The notes under the pieces are model-generated. The model searched no databases, had not been told where the DNA came from, and worked only from the letters and a program-made list of their open reading frames with translations. Below are positions 38,825 to 47,511 of a stretch of 64,000 bases of DNA, one piece after another. This stretch comes from Nocardioides deserti (GTDB taxonomy: Bacteria > Actinomycetota > Actinomycetes > Propionibacteriales > Nocardioidaceae), in assembly GCF_014266025.1 (NCBI RefSeq), contig NZ_JACMYC010000003.1:248001-312000 (forward strand). Reading direction: 5' to 3'. Position numbers and translations under genes: made by a program. The stretch's first letter is position 1, and every line of letters begins with the position of its first letter.

Positions 38825-40156
38825 ATGGCCCCCGGCACGGCGCCGGACACCGGTACGGCGTCCGGGGTCCGCGCGCTAGCCGCCCGGGCGTGGGTCTGGG
38901 GCATGCCGTGGGTGGAGGCGGCGCGCCTGCGGGTGCGCCGTACCCTCCCCGACGACCCGTTCGCCCCGAGGGTCGAGACCTCCCCGGGCGCCGCGCTCAA
39001 CAACATCGGGCGCCAGCGCCGCACCTCCGACCCGCGCTACCGCGTCGGCGTCGGGGTCAACAGCGACACCCTCTACACCTCCGCCTGGCTCGACCTCGCC
39101 GAGGAGCCGTTCGTGCTCGAGGTGCCGCGGGTCGAGGACCGCTACTACTCGTTCCAGGTCGGGCACGCCGACAGCTCCAGCGACGTCGCGTTCGGCTCGC
39201 GCACCCACGGCGAGACGATGCCGCCGGTCTTCCTGTGCTCGTCGCGGTACGAGGGCGAGGTGCCGGCCGGGATGCTCGTCGTCCGCACCCCAACCCGGTA
39301 CGTGAACCTGCCCGGCCGGATCCTCGTCGACCCCATCAGCGTCAACGACCACAAGAAGGTGCACGAGATCCAGGACGGCATCCGGCTGCGGCCGCTGTCG
39401 ACGTACCTCACCGGCCAGGACGGACCGAACCCGGCGCCCCCGCAGCGCCCGCTGGACCCGCCGGCCGGCTCCGACCCGCGGCTGGCGTTCCTGCACGAGC
39501 TCGCCGCGGTGGTCACCGAGGAGCACCTCACAGACGCCGAGCAGGCACACTGGGCCGCGCTCGCCCCGCTGGGGTTCACCGCCGACGAGCTGGACGAGTC
39601 GGCGCTGTCGGAGGCCGCCCGCGAGGAGGTGGCCGCCGGCCTGCTCGACGGCCAGGAACAGGTCGCCGCCAAGGCCCGCGAGCTCGGCACCCAGGTGGGC
39701 GGCTGGACGGTCAACTACGCCGGGCCCCGGTTCGGCGACGACCCGCTGCTGCGCGCCGGCGTGGCCCGGGACCAGATCTTCGTGACCGTGCCGGAGGAGG
39801 GGCTCTACCCGCTCGGCAAGAGCGACGCCGACGGCGAGCAGCTGCACGGGCGGCACACCTACCGGATCCACTTTCCCGTTCTCCCGCCGGTGGAGGCGTT
39901 CTGGTCGGTCACCATGTACACCGCCGACGGCTTCCTGGTGCCGAACGAGCGGGAGGTCTACACGCTCGGCGACCGCACGCCCGGCGTCGTCGCCGACGAC
40001 GGCTCGGCCACCCTGCTGCTCGCGCACGCGCCGCAGGAGGGCAGCTGGCTGCCCGCGCCCGACGGGCCGTTCTACCTGATGCTCCGGCTCTTCGCCCCGC
40101 GCCCCGAGGTGCTCGACCGCTCCTGGTTGCCCGCGCCGATCGAGAGGCTGGCATGA
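38825..40156 (+). CDS. DUF1254/DUF1214 domain protein 1
   Basis: 443 residues. DUF1254 part: AWVWGMPWVEAARLRVRRT, NNIGRQRRTSDPRYRVGVGVNSDTLYTSAWLDLAEEPFVLEVPRVEDRYYSFQVGHADSS. DUF1214 part: YAGPRFGDDPLLRAGVARDQIFVTVPE...VEAFWSVTMYTADGFLVPN..YTLGDRTPGV..LLAHAPQEG and a final PFYLMLRLFAPRPEVLDRSW. No signal peptide is seen. No biochemical activity is established for the family. It begins 2 bases after the hydratase stop and ends in ATGA overlap with its paralogue. Confidence 0.88.
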   Translation: MAPGTAPDTGTASGVRALAARAWVWGMPWVEAARLRVRRTLPDDPFAPRVETSPGAALNNIGRQRRTSDPRYRVGVGVNSDTLYTSAWLDLAEEPFVLEVPRVEDRYYSFQVGHADSSSDVAFGSRTHGETMPPVFLCSSRYEGEVPAGMLVVRTPTRYVNLPGRILVDPISVNDHKKVHEIQDGIRLRPLSTYLTGQDGPNPAPPQRPLDPPAGSDPRLAFLHELAAVVTEEHLTDAEQAHWAALAPLGFTADELDESALSEAAREEVAAGLLDGQEQVAAKARELGTQVGGWTVNYAGPRFGDDPLLRAGVARDQIFVTVPEEGLYPLGKSDADGEQLHGRHTYRIHFPVLPPVEAFWSVTMYTADGFLVPNEREVYTLGDRTPGVVADDGSATLLLAHAPQEGSWLPAPDGPFYLMLRLFAPRPEVLDRSWLPAPIERLA

Positions 40157-41622
40157 GCGTCTCGACGTGGCCGTCCGCGGTCGGCGGCTACCCCGACCCG
40201 CCGCAGCCCAGCTACGCACTCGGCGACGTCGGCCTGCTCCAGGCACCGGTGGTCGACGACGTTCTCCCCGCCGACGGCTCCGAGCTGGACGCGCTGACCC
40301 GGTCGCTGGTGCGCGACGCGGTGGTCTACGGGCTGCCGGTGGTGCTCCAGTACGAGCACCTGCTGCACCTGGCGCTCGACCCCGACCACCCGTCGTACGT
40401 CGGGTTCAACGTGCTGCGCCACGAGGATGCACCCGCCGGGCCGGCGTACACGGGATTCAAGACGCCGAACGCCGACACCCTCTACTCCAGCGCCTGGGTC
40501 GACCTGACCGGCGGGCCGGTCGCGCTCGACGTGCCGGCGATGGGCGCGCGCTACTACACCGCACACTTCCTCGACCTCTTCAGCAACGCGGTCAACCTCA
40601 GCACCCGCACGCTCGGCGCCGACGGCGGCCGGGTCTGGCTCGCCACTACTGACTGGGAGGGCGAGGTGCCGGAGGGCACCCGGGTGCTGCGGGTTGCGAC
40701 GCCGTACCTATGGCTGCTGCTGCGGGTCTTCGTCCGCGACGCCGACGACCTGCCGATCGGCCGGGTGTTTCAGCGGCTGGTCACGCTCACCCCGGTGGCC
40801 GCCTCCCCCGACGTCGCCCCCGATGCCGGCGAGGGGGACGCTGACGACCAGGTCCTCTGGCCGGTCCTGTCAGCGCCGGCGGAGGAGCTCGGCGCCGAGG
40901 AGTTCCTCGCCGTCCTCGACCACTGCCTGCGGCACTCCCCGCACCCGGCGCAGGAGGACGCGCTGGTCCACCGGTTCGCCGCGATCGGCGTCGGTGGGCG
41001 GACGGCGTTCGACTGCGACGGTTGGAGTTGGTCGCGGCGCGAGGCGCTGCGGCAGGGGTACGACGACGCGTTGGCGCTGGTCCGCTCGGTGCTGACCCGC
41101 CGCGGGATCCCCGCCGGGGACGCCGGCTGGCGAACCCTGCGCTCGGGGACCTACGGCTTCAACTACCTGCACCGCGCCGCGACGAACTACCAGGGGCTCG
41201 GCGCCACCATCCGCGAGGAGAGCGGGCCCTACACGACCTTCGTGGACGGGTCCGGAGAGCCGCTGGACGGCGGTCGCGACTACCTGCTGCGGCTGGACCC
41301 GCCGCCCCCGGTCGACGCGTTCTGGTCGGTCTCGGCGTACGACGTCGGAACCCGTGAGCTGGTCGCCAACCCGGCGGAGCGGTACTCGGTCAACGACCAC
41401 TCGCGCGGCCTGCTCGTCGGCGACGACGGGTCGGTCGAGCTGCGGCTGACCAGCCGCGCGGGCGCCGACGCGGGGCCGAACGTCCTGCCCGTGCCGCCCG
41501 GGCGGTTCTACCTGGTGCTGCGCGCCTACCTCGGGGGCGAGGCGGTCCTCGACGGCAGCTGGACGCCGCCCCCGGTGCTGCCCCTCGACATCCCTACGAG
41601 CTCGGACGAAGAGACGCGATGA
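40153..41622 (+). CDS. DUF1254/DUF1214 domain protein 2
   Basis: 489 residues, same two-domain layout as the preceding gene: VRDAVVYGLPVVLQYEHLLHLAL, FKTPNADTLYSSAWVDLTGGPVALDVPAMGARYYTAHFLDLFSNAVNLSTRT, then GTYGFNYLHRAATNYQGLGATIREESGPYTTFVDGSGEPLDGG, VDAFWSVSAYDVGTRELVANPAERYSVND and RFYLVLRAYLGGEAVLDGSW. Sequence identity with the first copy is low outside motifs, so it is an old duplication. Overlaps of 4 bases on both sides couple it to its paralogue and to the alcohol dehydrogenase. Confidence 0.88.
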   Translation: MSVSTWPSAVGGYPDPPQPSYALGDVGLLQAPVVDDVLPADGSELDALTRSLVRDAVVYGLPVVLQYEHLLHLALDPDHPSYVGFNVLRHEDAPAGPAYTGFKTPNADTLYSSAWVDLTGGPVALDVPAMGARYYTAHFLDLFSNAVNLSTRTLGADGGRVWLATTDWEGEVPEGTRVLRVATPYLWLLLRVFVRDADDLPIGRVFQRLVTLTPVAASPDVAPDAGEGDADDQVLWPVLSAPAEELGAEEFLAVLDHCLRHSPHPAQEDALVHRFAAIGVGGRTAFDCDGWSWSRREALRQGYDDALALVRSVLTRRGIPAGDAGWRTLRSGTYGFNYLHRAATNYQGLGATIREESGPYTTFVDGSGEPLDGGRDYLLRLDPPPPVDAFWSVSAYDVGTRELVANPAERYSVNDHSRGLLVGDDGSVELRLTSRAGADAGPNVLPVPPGRFYLVLRAYLGGEAVLDGSWTPPPVLPLDIPTSSDEETR

Positions 41623-42563
41623 AGGTCTGGCACTTCACAGGAGTCGGTGAGCCGCTGGTGCGAGCGGAGGTGCCCGAGCCGACGGCCGGTGCCGGCGAGG
41701 TGGTGCTCGAGGTCGGCGCGGCCGGCCTGTGCCACACCGACGTCGGGATCCTGCACGACCCGATGTGGAGCGAACCGGTCGGCCCGCTGCCGCTAGCGCT
41801 CGGCCACGAGGTCGCCGGCACAATCCGCGAGGTCGGCGAGGGCGTCACCGGCTGGGCGGTCGGCGACCGGGTCGGGGTCTCCCCCAACGGCACCACCCGG
41901 CCCGGCATCGGCCGGGACGGCGGCTACGCGCCGTTCTGCGTCGCCCACCCGGCCGACCTGGTCGCGATGCCCGACGCGCTCTCGTTCGAGCTGGCCTCGG
42001 TCGGCACCGACGCCGGGCTGACGGCGTACTCCGCGGTGATGTCGACCGGCGGAGTGACCGCCGGTCAGCGCGTGGCGATCGTGGGCGTCGGCGGCCTCGG
42101 CCAGGTCGGTGTGCGGGTCGCCGCGCTCGCCGGCGCCGAGGTGCACGTGGCCGAGGTGAAGCGGGAGGTGTGGCCCCTGGCCGAGGAGCTGGGCGCCACC
42201 TCGGTCGTCGCCGATGTCGCGGAGCTCGCCGCGCTCGAGCCCGAGGTTATCGTCGACTTCGCCGGCTTCGGCGAGACCACCAGCAAGGCCGTGCAGGCGG
42301 TGAAGTTGGGCGGGAGGGTGGTCCAGGTCGGGATGGGTCGCCTGGAGGCGATGGTCTCGACGTGGGACCTGATCCTCAAGCGCGTGACCCTGGTCGGCTC
42401 CCGCGGCGGCACGATCGAGGAGCTGGCCGAGGTCTACCGGCTGATGGCCGAGGGCAGCCTCGCGCCGCAGCTGACGACGATCGGCTACGACGACATCCCC
42501 GACGGGCTCGACCGCCTGCACCGCGGCGACGTGACCGGCCGTCTGGTCGCGGTCCCCGCCTGA
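41619..42563 (+). CDS. Zinc-type alcohol dehydrogenase without structural zinc loop, copy 1
   Basis: 314 residues, medium-chain dehydrogenase. Catalytic zinc residues are in AAGLCHTDVGILHDP and LALGHEVAGTI; the NAD site is VAIVGVGGLGQVGVRVAALAGAEVHVAEV. The four-cysteine structural zinc loop is missing; the segment reads VSPNGTTRPGIGRDGGYAPFCVAHP. Start overlaps the DUF1254 stop by 4 bases. A close paralogue follows. It oxidises an alcohol or reduces a carbonyl of the pathway. Confidence 0.9.
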   Translation: MKVWHFTGVGEPLVRAEVPEPTAGAGEVVLEVGAAGLCHTDVGILHDPMWSEPVGPLPLALGHEVAGTIREVGEGVTGWAVGDRVGVSPNGTTRPGIGRDGGYAPFCVAHPADLVAMPDALSFELASVGTDAGLTAYSAVMSTGGVTAGQRVAIVGVGGLGQVGVRVAALAGAEVHVAEVKREVWPLAEELGATSVVADVAELAALEPEVIVDFAGFGETTSKAVQAVKLGGRVVQVGMGRLEAMVSTWDLILKRVTLVGSRGGTIEELAEVYRLMAEGSLAPQLTTIGYDDIPDGLDRLHRGDVTGRLVAVPA

Positions 42564-42620
42564 CCCTCCCGTAGCACCGTGCTCCTGATCGACATCCCCA
42601 TCAACCGAGGAGAGACCCTG

Positions 42621-43565
42621 ATGAAGGCCTGGCGGTTCCAGGGCACCGGCGAACCGCTCGTGCTCGCTGACGTGCCGGAGCCGACCGCCGGCCCCGGCCA
42701 GGTGGTCGTCGACATCCACGCGGCCGGGCTGTGCCACACCGACGTGGGGATCCTGCACGACCCGATCTGGGCGGCGGAGATCGCCGAGCCGCCGCTGACC
42801 CTGGGCCACGAGCTGGCCGGCACGATCAGCGAGGTCGGCGACGGCGTGACCGGCTGGGCCGTCGGCGACCGGGTCGGGGTCTCCCCCGCCGGCACCACCC
42901 GCCCGGGCCTGGGCCGCGATGGCGGCTACTCCTCCAAGTGCATCGCCCACCCTGCCGACCTCGTCCGGATGCCCGCGGGGCTCTCGTTCGAGCTGGCCGC
43001 GATGGGCACGGACGCCGGCCGGGCGCCGTACCGCGCCGTGGTCGTGCGCGGCGAGGTCCAAGCCGGGCAGAGGGTCGGCGTCATCGGCCTCGGCGGACTT
43101 GGCCAGATCGGCGCGCGGATCGCGGTGCTCAAGGGCGCCGAGGTCTATGTCGCGGAGGTCAAGGAGTCGCTGTGGCCGCTGGCCGAGGATCTCGGCGCTA
43201 GCGGGGTGGCGAAGTCGATCACCGAGTTCGTCGACCAGGAGCTCGACCTGATCGTCGACTTCGCCGGCTTCGGCTCCACCACGGCCGACGCGATCGAGAC
43301 CGTCAAGCCGTTCGGCCGCGTCGTCCAGGTCGGCATGGGTGTGCTGGAGTCCACGATCTCGACCAACACCTTGATCCTCAAGCAGGTGACCCTCATGGGC
43401 TCACGCGGCGGGACCGTCCAGGACATCGCCGACGTCTACGACATGTTCACCTCCCGTGACCTCTCCCCCGAGCTGACGTCGATCACCTTCGGTGACATCC
43501 CGGCCGCCCTCGACCGGCTGCACCGCGGCGAGGCCGTCGGGCGGTACGTCGCGGTCATGCGCTGA
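42621..43565 (+). CDS. Zinc-type alcohol dehydrogenase without structural zinc loop, copy 2
   Basis: 314 residues, colinear with copy 1 (AAGLCHTDVGILHDPIW, LTLGHELAGTI, VGVIGLGGLGQIGARIAVLKGAEVYVAEVKE, VDFAGFGSTT, GRVVQVGMG, TLMGSRGGT). Like copy 1 it lacks the structural zinc cysteines. ATG at 42621 is preceded by GAGGAGAG; an in-frame ATG-like start upstream would add 14 residues without support. Last gene of the operon that begins at the thiolase. Confidence 0.9.
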   Translation: MKAWRFQGTGEPLVLADVPEPTAGPGQVVVDIHAAGLCHTDVGILHDPIWAAEIAEPPLTLGHELAGTISEVGDGVTGWAVGDRVGVSPAGTTRPGLGRDGGYSSKCIAHPADLVRMPAGLSFELAAMGTDAGRAPYRAVVVRGEVQAGQRVGVIGLGGLGQIGARIAVLKGAEVYVAEVKESLWPLAEDLGASGVAKSITEFVDQELDLIVDFAGFGSTTADAIETVKPFGRVVQVGMGVLESTISTNTLILKQVTLMGSRGGTVQDIADVYDMFTSRDLSPELTSITFGDIPAALDRLHRGEAVGRYVAVMR

Positions 43566-43826
43566 CGCGCCGGTCGGGCGGGACATGGAATCGCACGCGA
43601 CAGCCTCCCGTCCCAGGCACAACGCACCGATGCGGGAGGGGATCCGACAACTCGCCTATGTGACCCGGCCCGAGCTGTTCGACCAGACGGGTCAGCTTCC
43701 GGCTCGACCAGATGCAGGCGGGCCGTTCTAGCGCTGGTGCGGGAAGTGGACGCCAGGGACCTCCGGGCGCACACGCAGGAGGGCGACGCCGCACCCGTCG
43801 GATGAGCCTCCGGTGAGGAACCCGCA
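43566..43826. other. Non-coding or decayed stretch after the alcohol dehydrogenases
   Basis: No supportable gene. On the - strand a short segment reads KLTRLVEQLGPGHIGELSDPL between stops and may be the remains of a coding sequence, but no family is recognised. Confidence 0.3.
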
Positions 43827-44204
43827 TCAGCGGTGGCCGGCGATGACGTGCGATTCGTACCCGCTCTCCCGCTCGGAGATCTCGTCGTCGGTCAGGTTGA
43901 TGTCCAGGGACGCCAGGGCGTCGGTGAGGTGGTACGGCTTGGTCACCCGACGACGGGCGAGGTGACGACCGGCGTGGTCGCCAGCCGAGAGAGAGCGACC
44001 TGGGCGCGCGGGTTAGACGTTGGCCGTGTCGAAGACGGTGATCCCGGCCTCCACGCGCGGCCCGGATGATCGGCCGGGCTGCGTCCTCGCCCAGGACCGA
44101 CGGGCGTCCCCCGCGGGCCGGGTCCCCCCGTTCATGCACCCCACGGTGAGGGCCGAGCCCTCTAGCCCGGTGCTGCCCAGCTTCGTGTACCTCCTGGGGG
44201 TCAC
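43827..44204 (-). pseudogene. Aldo/keto reductase remnant with large internal deletion
   Basis: The first ~60 codons read RRYTKLGSTGLEGSALTVGCMNGG and end VEAGITVFDTANV, the N-terminal strand and catalytic-Asp region of aldo/keto reductases; a stop follows at once. After a junction the C-terminus continues as AQVALSRLATTPVVTSPVVG, TKPYHLTDALASLDINLTDDEISERESGYESHVIAGHR and a stop, with a one-base frameshift between them. A second frame change lies in the N-terminal half. About two thirds of a ~320-residue protein is missing. It is a dead gene next to the TRAP binding-protein gene. Confidence 0.85.
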
Positions 44205-44234
44205 CTTCCAGGAGAACGCGTCGGATGGAAAGGG

Positions 44235-44269
44235 ACCGGCGCCGAACCCTTGTGAGGTTCGGCGCCGGT
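44235..44269 (-). terminator. Strong terminator of the TRAP binding-protein operon
   Basis: ACCGGCGCCGAACC-cttgtga-GGTTCGGCGCCGGT is a perfect 14-bp stem with a 7-base loop, 33 bases beyond the binding-protein stop, and on the - strand is followed by CCCTTTCC. It ends the long - strand operon. Confidence 0.8.
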
Positions 44270-44302
44270 GAGTTCAGCAGCCCAAGGGAGAGGCGGCGTC
44301 GG

Positions 44303-45586
44303 TCAGGAGGGGCGGCGGTCCGCCACGACGTCTTCCCAGAGAACGTCGAAGTAGGGCTGGAGATCCGGCACGCCGTTGTCGTGCCACTCCGGGAACTCCT
44401 CGTAGGAGGTGTCCAGGCCCTTGATGTCGAGGCCGGCGACGGTCTCGGCCCAACGGGCCTCCGCCTCCCTGGCAGCCTCGAGGAACGCCTCGCCGTCGCC
44501 GAGCGCGTCGCTGTTCGCGACCTCGGCCTCGAGCTCCTGGTTCGTCTCGACCAAGGCCGCCTTCGCGTCCTCGTCGAAGTTGGAGAACGTGCCGCCCGCG
44601 TCGAGGACCTGCTGGACCGCCGCGGCGGCGTTGTCCCAGGCACCCTCGAAGTTGGCCTGCATCAGCACGTCGAGCCGGTCGATCATGAGCTGCTGCGCCG
44701 GCAGGGGCAGGTCGTTCCACTTGTCGATGCTCATCGCGATCGAGCCGCCGGGGCTGTTGAAGCCGACCTCGGGGTCGAACGTCGGGTAGGGCACCGACTC
44801 GATGTAGCCGCCCAGCGCCGCACCGGTCACGGTGGTGATCGCGCAGTCGATGACGCCGCGCTCGAGGCTCTCGAACATCTCGGTGTAGGCGATGGACGAC
44901 GGCTTCATGCCGAGGGCCTCGGCCTGCGCGTTCTGGTGGCGGCTCTGGCTGGCGATGCCCTTGTTCTTCAGGTCGTCGAGCGAGGTCGACTCCTCGCCGC
45001 AGTAGGGCATGTAGGCGCCCGAGCCGAAGCCGGGGAGCAGCAGCTTCATGCCGTGGTCCTCGTACTCGGCGTCGATCTCGTCGGTCAGCGTCGCGAGCTC
45101 GAAGATGATGCCGTGCCACTGGAGCATCGAGTCGACCGGCGTCTGCCGGCCCAGGTGGCTGAGGTTCCACAGGTTGTTGGTCACCGGGAACTCGTCGGGG
45201 ATCAGCGACGGCATGACCGAGCCGATGTCGATCCGGCCGTCGGCGATCGCCTCGTGGGTCTCGGTGGGGCCGGCGGCGCCGTTGGAGTAGATGAACTCGA
45301 AGGTGATCTTGCCGCCCGACCACTCGTCGACGGCCTCGGCATAGTCCTCGAACCGGCGGCCGGTCGCGGAGTCCTTCGGGCCGGTCGACTGGATGACGAG
45401 CTCGACGGGGTCCATGTCGGCCAGCGCGTCGACGTACTCACTCTTCTCGGCGCCGTACTCGATGCTCTCGCCGCCGGCGTTCGTCGCGCCGGAGGAGCCG
45501 GAGTCCTCAGCGCAGGCGGTCACAGCCAGGGAGAGCGCCGCGGCGGCGAGTGCGCCGCGGACGAGGCGGTTGGGTCGGTTCTTCAC
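44303..45586 (-). CDS. TRAP transporter substrate-binding lipoprotein (DctP family)
   Basis: 427 residues. Signal peptide KNRPNRLVRGALAAAALSLAVTAC with lipobox VTAC anchors it outside the membrane. The DctP-type body has GGKITFEFIYSNGAAGPTETHEAIADGRIDIGSVMPSLIPDEFPV and later GMKPSSIAYTEMFESLERGVIDCAITTVTGAALGGYIESV, where the family's conserved Arg/binding segment lies. It delivers a carboxylate-type substrate to a DctQM permease. GTG at 45586 follows AGGAGG. No permease adjoins it; a DctM-type permease end appears at 63.9 kb on the same strand. Confidence 0.92.
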   Translation of the reverse strand: MKNRPNRLVRGALAAAALSLAVTACAEDSGSSGATNAGGESIEYGAEKSEYVDALADMDPVELVIQSTGPKDSATGRRFEDYAEAVDEWSGGKITFEFIYSNGAAGPTETHEAIADGRIDIGSVMPSLIPDEFPVTNNLWNLSHLGRQTPVDSMLQWHGIIFELATLTDEIDAEYEDHGMKLLLPGFGSGAYMPYCGEESTSLDDLKNKGIASQSRHQNAQAEALGMKPSSIAYTEMFESLERGVIDCAITTVTGAALGGYIESVPYPTFDPEVGFNSPGGSIAMSIDKWNDLPLPAQQLMIDRLDVLMQANFEGAWDNAAAAVQQVLDAGGTFSNFDEDAKAALVETNQELEAEVANSDALGDGEAFLEAAREAEARWAETVAGLDIKGLDTSYEEFPEWHDNGVPDLQPYFDVLWEDVVADRRPS

Positions 45587-45638
45587 GTGCGTGCCTCCTG
45601 CAAGGGAATAGCCCGGGGACGAGGGCCTCAGGGGCATC

Positions 45639-45667
45639 AGTCTAATTGTTATAAGGGATTGGATCAA
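45639..45667 (-). promoter_or_regulatory. Promoter of the TRAP binding-protein gene
   Basis: On the - strand TTGATC (45662-45667), 17-base spacer, TAGACT (45639-45644). The -35 overlaps the last bases of the SDR gene, so the binding protein can be transcribed independently of the upstream operon. Confidence 0.5.
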
Positions 45668-46440
45668 CCGCTCGGTGGCAGCCGACCGGCCAGGAATCCG
45701 CCGTCCACCGCCTGGCTCGACCCGGTGACGAACGCCGCCGCGTCGGAGAGCAGGAACGTCACCACGGCCGCGACCTCCTCGGCCGTGCCGAGTCGGTCGA
45801 CCGCGTGCAGCGACGCCAGCGCCGCAACCTCCGCCTCGGTGCGGCGGCTGTGCAGCAGCTCGGTGCCGATGAAGCCCGGCACGACGGAGTTCACCCGGAT
45901 CCCGTCGCCGGCGTACTCCAGCGCCGCCGACCTGGTCAGGCCCTCCACCGCGTGCTTGCTGGCGGAGTACGCCGCCGCGCCGGGGTGGCCGACGTGACCC
46001 GTCACCGACGAGATGTTGACGACCGAGCGACCCCTGCCGGCGACGGGACCAGCAGGGTGGGCCAGCATCGCGCGGACCTCCGCGCGCAGGCAGCGGAAGA
46101 GCCCGTCCAGGTTGACCCCGAGCACCCGGGACCAGTCCACGTCGGCGTACTCGTGCAGCCGGGCGCTCGGCCCGCCGACCCCGGCGACGTTGACCGCGCC
46201 GTCCAGGCGGCCGTGCTCCTCGAGCACCCGCGCCACGAGCGCGTCGACCGACGCGGTGAAGGTGACGTCCAGGGGCAGCACCTCGCGGCCGGGGCGCGGG
46301 GTCGCCGACGGCAGGTCGGCGGCCACGACGACCGCGCCCGCCCGCTCGGCGGACTCGACGCACGCCGCCCCGATCGCGCCGGCCCCGCCGGTGACCAGGA
46401 TGACCTTGCCGGCCAGGGCGTCGGCGGCGAAGGCGCTCAC
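45664..46440 (-). CDS. Short-chain dehydrogenase/reductase
   Basis: 258 residues. VILVTGGAGAIGAACVESAERAGAVVVAADLP, NVAGVGG, NISSVTGHVGHPGAAAYSASKHAVEGLTRSAALEYAGDGIRVNSVVPGFIGT and DGGFLAG form a complete classical SDR. GTG at 46440 overlaps the stop of the alcohol dehydrogenase (GTGA), so both are translated together. Likely oxidises a ring or side-chain hydroxyl. Confidence 0.92.
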   Translation of the reverse strand: MSAFAADALAGKVILVTGGAGAIGAACVESAERAGAVVVAADLPSATPRPGREVLPLDVTFTASVDALVARVLEEHGRLDGAVNVAGVGGPSARLHEYADVDWSRVLGVNLDGLFRCLRAEVRAMLAHPAGPVAGRGRSVVNISSVTGHVGHPGAAAYSASKHAVEGLTRSAALEYAGDGIRVNSVVPGFIGTELLHSRRTEAEVAALASLHAVDRLGTAEEVAAVVTFLLSDAAAFVTGSSQAVDGGFLAGRLPPSG

Positions 46441-47492
46441 GCGCCCTCCCCCGGTCGGACGACGGGGCGGACGACCGCGCGGCCGACCAGGCCACCGGTG
46501 CGCATCAGCTCGTACGCGCGGTCCGCCTCGGCCAGCGGGAACTCGGTCGTGTGCACCTCGAGCGCCCCCTGGCGGGAGAGCGCGAGCACCTCCTCGAGGT
46601 CGCCGCGCGGCCCCCAGTAGGGCGTGCGGACCGTGGAGCCCAGCGGCATCGTCTTCACCGCCACCGGCACGGTCGCCGCGCCGACCCCGACCACGCAGAG
46701 CTCACCACCCGGGGCCAGGCAGACCACGGCGTCGGAGAGCGTCAGCTCGGAAGCGACGAAGTCCATGACGACGTCGGCGCCGTCCCCGCCGGTCAGCGCC
46801 CGGACCTCCTCGGCGACCGGGGCCGCCGTGGGGTCGAGCACGACGTCGGCACCCAGCCGGGCGGCGAGGTCGCGGGCGGCCGGCGAGACGTCGACCGCGA
46901 CCACCCGCGCCGGGGTGAGGTGCTTGACCAGCTGGAGGGCCAGGTGGCCCAGCCCGCCGACGCCCAGCACCAGCACGGTGCTCCCCTCGGCCATCGCGGG
47001 CCGGCACAGCCGGACCGCGTTGAAGGCGGTGAGTCCCGCGTCGGTGAGCGGCGCCGCCTGCACGGGGTCGATCCCGTCGGCCCGGACCAGGTGACGGGCG
47101 CTCGGCACGAGCAGTTGCTCGGCCAGGCCGCCGTCGGCGCCGAGCCCGACCGGGAAGATCCGCTCCCGCGCGGCTCGCGGGCAGAGGTTCTCCTCCCCCG
47201 CCCAGCAGCGCCGGCACTCGCCGCAGCCCCAGGGGCCGTGGACGACCACCGGGTCGCCGACGGCGAGCCCGGTGATGCCCTCCCCCAGCTCGCGGACCGT
47301 CCCGGCCACCTCGTGCCCCAGCACCAGCGGCAGGGGGAACGGGTGGCTCTCGGCCGGACGGCCCGTGAGCGTGAGGTCGGAGTGGCAGAGGCCGGCCGCG
47401 GTCACGTCGAGCACAACCTGACCCGGTCCGGGGACGGGGGCCGGCCGCTCGACCAGGGTCACCTTCTGCCCGTCGTACTCCCAGGCGCGCAC
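46437..47492 (-). CDS. Zinc-dependent alcohol dehydrogenase with structural zinc site
   Basis: 351 residues. Catalytic zinc: AAGLCHSDLTLTG and LGHEVAGTV; structural zinc cysteines in GPWGCGECRRCWAGEENLCPRA; NAD motif VLVLGVGGLGHLALQL followed by VVAVDVS. This is the full-length medium-chain type, unlike the two 314-residue enzymes at 41.6-43.6 kb. It is 19 bases after the flavoprotein gene. Confidence 0.93.
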   Translation of the reverse strand: MRAWEYDGQKVTLVERPAPVPGPGQVVLDVTAAGLCHSDLTLTGRPAESHPFPLPLVLGHEVAGTVRELGEGITGLAVGDPVVVHGPWGCGECRRCWAGEENLCPRAARERIFPVGLGADGGLAEQLLVPSARHLVRADGIDPVQAAPLTDAGLTAFNAVRLCRPAMAEGSTVLVLGVGGLGHLALQLVKHLTPARVVAVDVSPAARDLAARLGADVVLDPTAAPVAEEVRALTGGDGADVVMDFVASELTLSDAVVCLAPGGELCVVGVGAATVPVAVKTMPLGSTVRTPYWGPRGDLEEVLALSRQGALEVHTTEFPLAEADRAYELMRTGGLVGRAVVRPVVRPGEGA

Positions 47493-47511
47493 GCTCTTCC
47501 CCGTCCTCGGC

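Noticed and set aside
45639..45667. Copy of the WTGATTRYCAT operator before the TRAP binding-protein gene
   Set aside because: TTGATCCAATC shares only the first half of the motif; the -35 box explains those bases.
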